DNA from: CAG-873 sp910578365
Lineage (GTDB): Bacteria > Bacteroidota > Bacteroidia > Bacteroidales > Muribaculaceae
Length of the DNA stretch: 64,000 bases
Reading direction: 5' to 3'
Assembly (NCBI GenBank): GCA_951635545.1
Contig: OX620685.1
Location: forward strand, 1,674,001 to 1,738,000
Part shown: positions 17,280 through 23,334 of the stretch, piece after piece
How the letters are laid out: each line of letters opens with the position of its first letter
Position numbering within the stretch: the stretch's first letter is position 1
The notes under the pieces: generated by a model
What the model was told of the DNA's origin: nothing
What the model saw: only the letters and a program-made list of their open reading frames with translations
Database searches by the model: none
Program-made: the position numbers and the translations under genes

Positions 17280-17780
17280 ATGTGTGAAGAAAACAAAAAA
17301 TTCTGGGACGAATCTCAGATTTCGGCAATCAATGCCTGGCACAGCAGCGGAAAAAGTTTCAGTCAGATTGACGAGGAATACAATTTTGCGGTCGGGACAT
17401 TGTTTACAATAGTAAATGCAATCCCGGACTATCGCGGCACACGGTCAAGCATCAGCAAATGGCTGCGCCGCATGACGGGAGCATTAATTCCCGGCTCCGG
17501 ATGCCGGACAACAAAGGCCATATCGTCCCTGGCAACTCCGGCACAAACGACAAAAAAGAAAGGAATGACAAAGAAAACCTCTCCCACTACCAGGCTCACG
17601 GATACCGAGCAGACCATACTGGATCTAACACGCAAGTTAAACGCCGCCACCAGAAAGATAGAGAAACTGGAGGCTGACAGGAAAAAGGCAGAGCTGCGTG
17701 AAGAGTTCCAGAGTGGTGTCATCGCCGAATACAAGAAGCTTGTAAAGCCTGCGCAGTCAAAAAAATCAACTACCAAGTAG
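17280..17780 (+). CDS. IS3-family OrfA
   Basis: A 166-residue protein with an N-terminal helix-turn-helix (DESQISAINAWHSSGKSFSQ) that recognises the element ends, and a leucine-zipper-like coiled coil near 100-150. Its last codons contain A-AAA-AAA (17759-17765) in the 0 frame, the classic slippery heptamer for -1 frameshifting. OrfB lies in the -1 frame, so an OrfAB fusion transposase is expected. Confidence 0.9.
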   Translation: MCEENKKFWDESQISAINAWHSSGKSFSQIDEEYNFAVGTLFTIVNAIPDYRGTRSSISKWLRRMTGALIPGSGCRTTKAISSLATPAQTTKKKGMTKKTSPTTRLTDTEQTILDLTRKLNAATRKIEKLEADRKKAELREEFQSGVIAEYKKLVKPAQSKKSTTK

Positions 17781-17782
17781 CC

Positions 17783-18664
17783 ATGCGCTTGCGCATGTCC
17801 CGTGACCTGAGTGTCAGCGAGGCATGCGGGTTGCTTGGGGTGACTAAACAAGCGTGGTATGCCTTTTTCAAAAGGTCGTTCAAGGATGCCATTGACGAAG
17901 ACCGCATCCTGGAATGCGTTCGCTCGATACGAGAGGATCTTCCGGCACTCGGAGTCAGAAAGATGAAGGACAGGTTACGTAAGGAGTTCTGTCTCGACAT
18001 AGGCCGTGACCGCCTGTTCGATATCATGAACAGGCATAATCTTCTGATACGTCCCCGAGTCCGCAGGACAAGGACAACCTTCTCCGATCACGGAATGAAG
18101 GTCTATCCGGATCTACGGAAAGACTTCGCGCCTGATGACATAAACCAGTTGTGGGTAAGCGACATAACATATATATGGCTTCCTGATCAGAATACATTTT
18201 ACTATCTGTTTCTGATTACGGATGCCTATTCGAAGAAAATAGTGGGATGGGAGATTGCCGATAACATGCGGCATGAGAACGCCATGACGGCATTGAAGAT
18301 GGCTTTCAGGCAATGCAGGAGAGGTCAGCATCCCATACACCACTCGGACAAGGGACTTCAGTATTGTGCCAAACCCTACGTGGAAATGCTTCGTAGACGC
18401 CACGCCCGAATCAGCATGACGGAAGGGCACGACCCACGTAACAACGGAATTGCCGAAAGGGTAAACGGCATACTTAAAGAGGAGTTTCTGAAGCATATGG
18501 ACGTAAGGAAGGACAACATACGGCAGGTGCTGGAGGATGTAATCAACACTTACCATACCCGCCGACCGCACCTCAGTCTCGGCATGCTGACTCCCGATGA
18601 AGTGCATCGCGGAGCGGTACCCGGACGTAAGCTCTGGAAAAAATATTACCTGAAATCTGCATGA
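17783..18664 (+). CDS. IS3-family OrfB transposase (rve integrase core)
   Basis: A 293-residue protein. An HTH_21 region (LPALGVRKMKDRLRKEF) precedes the integrase core. The catalytic triad is visible: LWVSDITYIWL (first Asp), HHSDKGLQYC (second Asp) and NGIAERVNGILKEEF (Glu, with the D-35-E spacing). It is produced mainly as an OrfAB fusion by frameshifting at 17759-17765. Intact. Confidence 0.92.
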   Translation: MRLRMSRDLSVSEACGLLGVTKQAWYAFFKRSFKDAIDEDRILECVRSIREDLPALGVRKMKDRLRKEFCLDIGRDRLFDIMNRHNLLIRPRVRRTRTTFSDHGMKVYPDLRKDFAPDDINQLWVSDITYIWLPDQNTFYYLFLITDAYSKKIVGWEIADNMRHENAMTALKMAFRQCRRGQHPIHHSDKGLQYCAKPYVEMLRRRHARISMTEGHDPRNNGIAERVNGILKEEFLKHMDVRKDNIRQVLEDVINTYHTRRPHLSLGMLTPDEVHRGAVPGRKLWKKYYLKSA

Positions 18665-18936
18665 GTCAAGATTTTTCAGTACTTTTGCATACCCCAACCG
18701 ACGGGACTGACGGTGATTGCACTGCAAGTCTCAAAAATCCCCGGGGCATCGAGCCCCGGAGGATTTTACCCCAACCTCGGGGATCTCAGGCTCATACCTG
18801 CATGTCTCCACAGTCTTCGGACTGTTTAACATTCATTCATAATCTCAAACCCTCTGACCCGTCAATATTTTTCAGGACGCCACATATTATTTAGTAAATT
18901 TGCGGTTAGACTCAGCGAGTTGCGTTGCTATACCCG

Positions 18937-18990
18937 AAGTATTGTAATGCAAAGATATAACAATACTTTTGAATGAGCGCAATAATACTT
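18937..18990 (+). promoter_or_regulatory. candidate repressor promoter/operator
   Basis: A Bacteroidetes promoter (TTG 18942-18944, 19 nt, TACTTTTG 18964-18971) is covered by an inverted repeat AAGTATTGT (18937-18945) / ACAATACTT (18960-18968) that overlaps both boxes. A third half-site AATACTT lies at 18984-18990. It lies 60 nt upstream of the XRE-type regulator gene, so autorepression by that protein is likely (inference). Confidence 0.6.
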
Positions 18991-19031
18991 GTATTTTTAA
19001 GGATTATTAACATTTAGCCACAATAAAACTT

Positions 19032-19367
19032 ATGCTAAAGGAAAAGATACAAGGGCTACTCACTGACCAAAGAAGGACAGTGAAAGAGCTTGCAAAACAT
19101 ATCGGCATGTCCGACACGGCGATTCGCAACATCTATCAACGTGATAGCTGCGAGTTAGCCACCCTCCGAAAGATTGCAGAATTTTTCGGCGTGGCTGTTA
19201 CTGACTTGCTTGAAGAAAAAGACGTACGGATAGACATCAGAGACGTAGACCGCAGTTTCAACCCCGGTCAGAATGACCCGGAGACGATTCAGAGACTTAC
19301 AGACATCATTGATGAGCAGCGCAAGCGCATAGACCAACTGACAGACAAATTACTTGAAATGAAATGA
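19032..19367 (+). CDS. XRE/Cro-CI-type transcriptional regulator
   Basis: A 111-residue protein. Residues 5-60 form a helix-turn-helix (RRTVKELAKHIGMSDTAIRN, then ELATLRKIAEFFGVAVTDLL), typical of lambda-repressor-like proteins. Residues 85-111 are a coiled coil (IIDEQRKRIDQLTDKLLEMK) likely used for dimerisation. It lacks a LexA-like cleavage domain. It is the first gene rightward of the presumed switch region, opposite to the early operon, and has an inverted repeat over its promoter. Probable prophage repressor. Confidence 0.8.
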   Translation: MLKEKIQGLLTDQRRTVKELAKHIGMSDTAIRNIYQRDSCELATLRKIAEFFGVAVTDLLEEKDVRIDIRDVDRSFNPGQNDPETIQRLTDIIDEQRKRIDQLTDKLLEMK

Positions 19368-19699
19368 GATGGATTGTGGCTATATTGGTGCTATATCTCA
19401 CATCATGCACAAACAGCAAGCGCAGCGAGATTGGGAAGTTCGTTTATGTGGATTGTTTCAATACGGTACACACAAACCGCAACTGTGCCGCCAATTTAGT
19501 TGACGACCCGAAAACCAAAGATGAACGTATGGCGGATATGCAGGGTATTCAATTCATCGACACGTGTGACTTAAATATGGGCGTTAGATATTCAACTTTT
19601 TCTTTCAGTGAACATAAGTTTTGCCCAAAATGTGTAGATGATGAAGCGTTCCAACATCTTTCATTGATAATAGAGAGAAACGAGAATAAAGCTCAATAA
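19364..19699 (+). CDS. small predicted lipoprotein or membrane-anchored protein
   Basis: A 111-residue protein whose ATG overlaps the regulator stop (ATGA). The N-terminus MRWIVAILVLYLTSC is a short hydrophobic segment ending in a lipobox-like TSC. The body has four further cysteines, including CPKC near residue 87. Function unknown. Co-transcription with the repressor suggests a lysogeny-expressed gene, perhaps altering the host envelope; that is speculation. Confidence 0.6.
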   Translation: MRWIVAILVLYLTSCTNSKRSEIGKFVYVDCFNTVHTNRNCAANLVDDPKTKDERMADMQGIQFIDTCDLNMGVRYSTFSFSEHKFCPKCVDDEAFQHLSLIIERNENKAQ

Positions 19700-19800
19700 A
19701 CGCCTTTCGGACGCTCAGATGATAAACTATACCGCCAAAGCCACAAAAGCGATTGTAGCGCGTCCTACGAGCCAAATAGAGGCATAATTTGATAAGTGAT

Positions 19801-20148
19801 ATGAACGAACAAAACATATACAACGAACCGGCTACCTTGACAGCCGAGCTGCAAGACGCCGCATTTGAGTATCTGCTACTCAATCCCGGCTCCGAGTTTG
19901 GAGATTGGAGCAAGGGTTTGATTGAAGAATACCCTGCCGAGGTGGTAGACGCACTCGGCAACACCCCCAATGAGGTAAATGCAGACCTCGCCGACCTGTG
20001 GGAAACTGATTACACCGACCCCAAGACCGGGATAGAGCAAAAGTTTAGCGAGTGGGCAATGTCATTCGCTAACGAGCACGCCGTAGGTATTTACTACTTC
20101 CTTGTAGACGCTTGCACGGACTTAAAACGCATGGGACGTAAATTCTAA
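19801..20148 (+). CDS. hypothetical acidic protein
   Basis: A 115-residue acidic protein from ATG 19801 (MNEQNIYNEPATLTAELQD...). It is rich in Asp, Glu and aromatic residues with no recognised domain. It lies 100 nt after the lipoprotein gene and ends just before the IS21 relic. Possibly an element accessory or antirestriction-like protein judged only by acidity; no specific support. Confidence 0.55.
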   Translation: MNEQNIYNEPATLTAELQDAAFEYLLLNPGSEFGDWSKGLIEEYPAEVVDALGNTPNEVNADLADLWETDYTDPKTGIEQKFSEWAMSFANEHAVGIYYFLVDACTDLKRMGRKF

Positions 20149-20188
20149 ATCTAACAAAAATTCAACATACTCGACAAGTGGGTCAATA

Positions 20189-21592
20189 TCACTTAATTCT
20201 ATTGGCGGCGCAGCCTGACACAAGCCGTTCCTGTCCATACTTTTTCTCAAGTTTCATGATGCCACGGCAGACTCTGAAGGCAAGTTCCGGATAACGCCTG
20301 TCCTCGATGACAGCCCGCAGATAGTGCAATACGATGTTGTCGATCTGTGCCGCACGTGAAAGCAGTTCCGCAATGTCGCTCTCGCAGCTCCCCTTGCGTC
20401 CGGGCAGATTGTGTGACGGTTTCGTTGTATATTCATACGGAGTATCGTTGCGGTGATGCGTCGCCACATGGGTAAAGCCATGAAAGATGTCGATCGTGTC
20501 AGTGTCGTAGACCAGTTCCACACGTTTGCCTACATATTGCACAGGCACACTGTAGTGATGCTTGTGCAGAGTTATGTAGCTGTTACGCTGTACTGTCGCG
20601 ACAGCCCGCTGTTTCATCTGATAGCGGTTCGCAGGCAATGGCCGGAGATTGTCCCGCTCCACAGCCTCAAAGAGCTGACGGCGTGATTCCTTTCGACGCG
20701 TCAGATTACGCGCGTTGAACTTCTCCAAAGACCTGAGGATTGCTTCGTTAAGCGACTCCAGATTATGGAAAATCTGACCTTCAAGGTCTACGTACACGGA
20801 CCGATACATCAGTTTTACTGCATTTTCCACCAGGGCCTTGTCCTTTGGATGCCGCACACGGGCAGGCACCACGGCGCAGCCGTAATGCTCGGCAAAGGAT
20901 TCGAAGTCAGGATTTATGACCGGCTCGTCGCGGCCACTGCGCGTGACGGCAGATTTCAGGTTGTCAGGCACAATCGCACATGGTGCGCCGCCGTAGAAAC
21001 GGATGGCGTTTTCGCAGGCCTTTATCAGATCTTCCTTCTTCTGCGTCCACACTGCCTCGCAATATGTGTAGTGGCTACATGGAAGTATCGCCACAAACAC
21101 CTCGACCTTTCGTATCCCGGCTGTTGCCTCATCGACTATTTCCAATCTGTTTCCGGCAAAATCGATATACATCTGGTCGCCGGCGCGGTGCTCCACATGC
21201 CCGATGGCGTTGGTCTGCAGCATGAACTGCCTGAGTTTCATCCCGAAAGATGCCTTCAGATAGCCATCGGGATGGCCGGTATGATACTCTTCATACAACT
21301 TCTTGACCGTCATGCCCTTTCGAGAAAGTCGCGCCGCATAATCGGGCAACAGGGCTTCAAGCCTGACCTGCCGCTCCGACGGTTTACGCTCCCTCGCCCC
21401 GGGTATGGCAAATAGTTCCTGTAGCCGCGCATCACTCAGCGACGGCAGCTTCTCAGCGGGTATCCCGCTGTCCTGATACATTCTCACATAGCGGCGCACC
21501 GTGTTCCGGGATATGTCAAAGGCACTACTGATGCCTTTTATGCCCATCCCTGATGCGTGACATAGGAGAATATTTTTTAATTTTGTGTTCAT
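20189..21592 (-). CDS. istA: IS21-family transposase IstA, 3'-truncated
   Basis: A 467-residue protein. The N-terminal helix-turn-helix is GIKGISSAFDISRNTVRRY (residues 17-35). The rve core includes MYIDFAGNRLEIV (first Asp), CAIVPDNLKSAV (second Asp) and KDKALVENAVKLMYR (Glu). A C-terminal basic beta-barrel (HKHHYSVPVQYVGKRVELV) is present. The end after YGQERLVSGCA appears replaced by a few foreign residues, which makes it about 40-50 residues shorter than usual IstA. Catalytic residues are all present. Confidence 0.85.
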   Translation of the reverse strand: MNTKLKNILLCHASGMGIKGISSAFDISRNTVRRYVRMYQDSGIPAEKLPSLSDARLQELFAIPGARERKPSERQVRLEALLPDYAARLSRKGMTVKKLYEEYHTGHPDGYLKASFGMKLRQFMLQTNAIGHVEHRAGDQMYIDFAGNRLEIVDEATAGIRKVEVFVAILPCSHYTYCEAVWTQKKEDLIKACENAIRFYGGAPCAIVPDNLKSAVTRSGRDEPVINPDFESFAEHYGCAVVPARVRHPKDKALVENAVKLMYRSVYVDLEGQIFHNLESLNEAILRSLEKFNARNLTRRKESRRQLFEAVERDNLRPLPANRYQMKQRAVATVQRNSYITLHKHHYSVPVQYVGKRVELVYDTDTIDIFHGFTHVATHHRNDTPYEYTTKPSHNLPGRKGSCESDIAELLSRAAQIDNIVLHYLRAVIEDRRYPELAFRVCRGIMKLEKKYGQERLVSGCAANRIK

Positions 21593-21760
21593 GTTTCTTT
21601 GGTTTTATCCCCCGTCGGCCAAAACGGAATTCAAAGATACATATAAAATCCCCTGCTGACATTACGTCGACAGGGGTCATTTTTATTTTGGGCAAAGGGG
21701 TCAGTGATATTTTGGCTTAAGGGGTCAATTCAACCTGGTCTAAGGGGTCATCCGAGCCTG
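20189..21760 (-). mobile_element. IS21-family relic lacking istB
   Basis: Only istA is present. The upstream end (21660-21760) carries several GGGGTCA repeats in direct order (near 21673, 21697, 21720, 21744), as in the multiple terminal repeats of IS21 elements. Downstream of istA there is no istB and no matching end, so the distal part is deleted. The relic cannot move by itself unless IstB is supplied elsewhere. Confidence 0.75.
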
Positions 21761-21776
21761 GGTTTTCCACCGTGCA

Positions 21777-21995
21777 TTGCTTGACCAGAAGCCGCGATAT
21801 TTTAAGGAGGGAGCAACCATACATTCGGAAACATACCGTCAAGATTTCGATGTGTCCAACGCAGAGGTGCAAATCAAGCGCAATCCAACCGACAACAAAT
21901 TTCACCTCCACATCAACGGTACCCGTGTGTTCCAGTGGCTCAAAGAGCAATGGCAACGCCTAAAACAAACTTTCAGCCGAGGACTTCGATACTAA
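21777..21995 (+). pseudogene. gene remnant downstream of the IS21 end
   Basis: About 72 residues (LDQKPRYFKEGATIHSE..., ending FSRGLRY) in a frame that stays open upstream into the IS21 end. The start at TTG 21777 is probably artificial, and this looks like the C-terminal part of a larger gene cut by IS21. No family recognised. A hairpin terminator follows immediately. Confidence 0.45.
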
Positions 21996-22004
21996 TCTAC
22001 TAAT

Positions 22005-22046
22005 AAAAACGGCTATCCACGCTAATTTGGCGAGATAGCCGTTTTT
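22005..22046. terminator. bidirectional terminator
   Basis: AAAAACGGCTATC (22005-22017) pairs perfectly with GATAGCCGTTTTT (22034-22046), with A and T runs on both sides. It separates the rightward gene remnant from the leftward secreted-protein gene. Confidence 0.85.
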
Positions 22047-22067
22047 CATATTTTTGACTATTACTAA

Positions 22068-22562
22068 TTAAAAAGAAATAGTAAAATTCATTGCAGGAGT
22101 GTATGATAGATTTTGGCCGAAGGTTGGTGCTGAGAGTTGAGTCACGCCCATGCTCATGCCTATCTTCTTGGCCTTGTTCTTATAATGATAGGCACTCACC
22201 AGAATCGGTATGCTTGCTGCCGTCAAACCAAGACCCGAATATATAATAATTGGCCCGGCTTGAGTTTTATCATGGTTAGAACCATGAATACTGCTCAATG
22301 CCAATGACACGATAGCCCCGACTCCGGTAGCAGTCATGCCAACGCTGAATGTAGTCCAGCCAACGGCACGCAATGCCTTATATTTGCCCCATTCCGGGGT
22401 ATTCTTGTAGGCATCATTCATCAGCATTGGCGGGAGCTGCTGTGGACTATGACTACTGATGCTCGTCTGCACATCAGCCGGATTGTCGGCTATTGAGTTG
22501 TTTTGCGAGTACGTATAGACTGCCGATACAATAAAAACTATAAATACTAAGATTTTCTTCAT
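22068..22562 (-). CDS. hypothetical exported/membrane protein
   Basis: A 164-residue protein. The signal peptide is MKKILVFIVFIVSAVYTYSQ, with cleavage likely after residue 19-20. Two hydrophobic segments follow, near 70-90 (TTFSVGMTATGVGAIVSLAL) and 105-122 (IIIYSGLGLTAASIPILVSA). The C-terminus (LSYTPAMNFTISF) ends in aromatic residues like an outer-membrane strand. No family recognised. It has an unusually long folded 5' leader of its own and a strong terminator downstream. Confidence 0.65.
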   Translation of the reverse strand: MKKILVFIVFIVSAVYTYSQNNSIADNPADVQTSISSHSPQQLPPMLMNDAYKNTPEWGKYKALRAVGWTTFSVGMTATGVGAIVSLALSSIHGSNHDKTQAGPIIIYSGLGLTAASIPILVSAYHYKNKAKKIGMSMGVTQLSAPTFGQNLSYTPAMNFTISF

Positions 22563-22816
22563 GTTGATATTTCTCAGTTGGCTCGATGGAGAGATTATTA
22601 TTAGTGAAAGAAAACGTGAGCCAACTATGCCACGTCGTAATTGGAGGTCGTAGGAAACCTGCCGTGCAGATGTAACAATAGTGACCCACGCATATGCGTG
22701 AGAACCACTATGCTATCATTGCACGCTCGAAAAGTTCCTACGTTTCCAATTACAAGATAAGCATAACGCTTCTTATGTTTTCGAAATGTAATGGTTGGCC
22801 TTTGCCAAACCGAATA
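22563..22816 (-). promoter_or_regulatory. long structured 5' leader with promoter
   Basis: A -7 box TATCTTTG is present on the minus strand (complement of 22817-22824), predicting a leader of about 245 nt. The central 117 nt fold into one long hairpin: GTAATTGGA (22637-22645) with TCCAATTAC (22745-22753), CGTAGGAA with TTCCTACG, CGTGCA with TGCACG, ATAGTG with CACTAT, and a CACGCATATGCGTG apex (22687-22700). Nearer the ATG, GTTGGCT/AGCCAAC form a second stem. No known riboswitch is recognised. Whether it acts as a regulator is inference. Confidence 0.55.
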
Positions 22817-22983
22817 CAAAGATACATACAATATTGCAGTTTACTATAATTCAAAGGCTAAAAAACGGTTAATTAATCAAATGGAATCGAATTAAATATA
22901 ACTAACGCCACTTAAAAATCCTAAAACCGTTTGTTCCTCAATGGCTCGATTTTCGCCGATAGTACACTTTTAGTACACCTTGT

Positions 22984-23027
22984 AAAAGAGATAATGGCTG
23001 TAAATCAATAGATTAACAGCCATTATC
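22984..23027 (-). terminator. terminator of tRNA-Leu(CAA)
   Basis: GATAATGGCTGT (22990-23001) and ACAGCCATTATC (23016-23027) form a perfect stem, followed on the minus strand by TCTTTTA. It lies 3 nt past the tRNA 3' end. Confidence 0.75.
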
Positions 23028-23029
23028 AG

Positions 23030-23111
23030 TACCCGGACCCGGGCTCGAACCGGGATGGGTTGCCCCAACGGTGTTTGAGACCGTCGCGTCTACCGATTCC
23101 GCCATCCGGGC
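23030..23111 (-). tRNA. tRNA-Leu (anticodon CAA)
   Basis: The minus strand reads GCCCGGATGGCGGAATCGG... with acceptor GCCCGGA/TCCGGGT, anticodon stem ACGGT/ACCGT and loop CTCAAAC (anticodon CAA). It has the long variable arm of a class II tRNA and T loop TTCGAGC. A -7 box TAACTTTG (complement of 23122-23129) lies just upstream. It stands at the boundary between the phage/IS-rich region and chromosomal genes, a usual integration site for mobile elements. Confidence 0.93.
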
Positions 23112-23211
23112 GTTCACGCTGCAAAGTTAGCGATTCTTTTTTGCATGTGCAACTTATGCCGGGCTTTTTTCACCATCCGACAATTTAAATTATATGCTTG
23201 TTGCAATTGAA

Positions 23212-23243
23212 TTTGCAGAATTGCATAAAAAACAGTAACTTTG
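23212..23243 (+). promoter_or_regulatory. promoter of the thiamine uptake operon
   Basis: TTTG at 23212-23215 and TAACTTTG at 23236-23243 with 20 nt spacing match the Bacteroidetes consensus. The predicted start near 23250 coincides with the first bases of the TPP aptamer. Confidence 0.8.
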
Positions 23244-23251
23244 CTGCCAAT

Positions 23252-23328
23252 TAGGGGTGCGCCGCCAAAGGGCGGAGCTGAGAATATACCCTTTGAACCT
23301 GATCCGGTTAGTACCGGCGTAGAGAAAA
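23252..23328 (+). promoter_or_regulatory. TPP riboswitch (thi box)
   Basis: The conserved aptamer pieces are present in order: GGGGTGC, GCTGAGA, ACCC, GAACCTGATCCGG, TTAGTACCGGCG and TAGAGAA. The aptamer binds thiamine pyrophosphate and should shut off the downstream genes when thiamine is plentiful. The ATG at 23335 lies only 7 nt after the aptamer and no terminator hairpin is visible, so control is most likely at translation initiation. Confidence 0.93.
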
Positions 23329-23334
23329 TTTGTT

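Larger units (their letters stand above)
17230..18884 (+). mobile_element. IS3-family element, copy 1 (1655 bp)
   Basis: Ends are TGTCTAGTCC...GGACGCCACA. The right end read inward, TGTGGCGTCCTGAAAA, matches TGTCTAGTCCGGAAAA at the left. The element has orfA and orfB, with identical proteins and length to the copy at 55597-57251 in opposite orientation. Unlike that copy there is no target duplication (GGG on the left, TAT on the right). Its 3' noncoding part holds a CCCCGGGGC/GCCCCGG hairpin. Confidence 0.92.
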
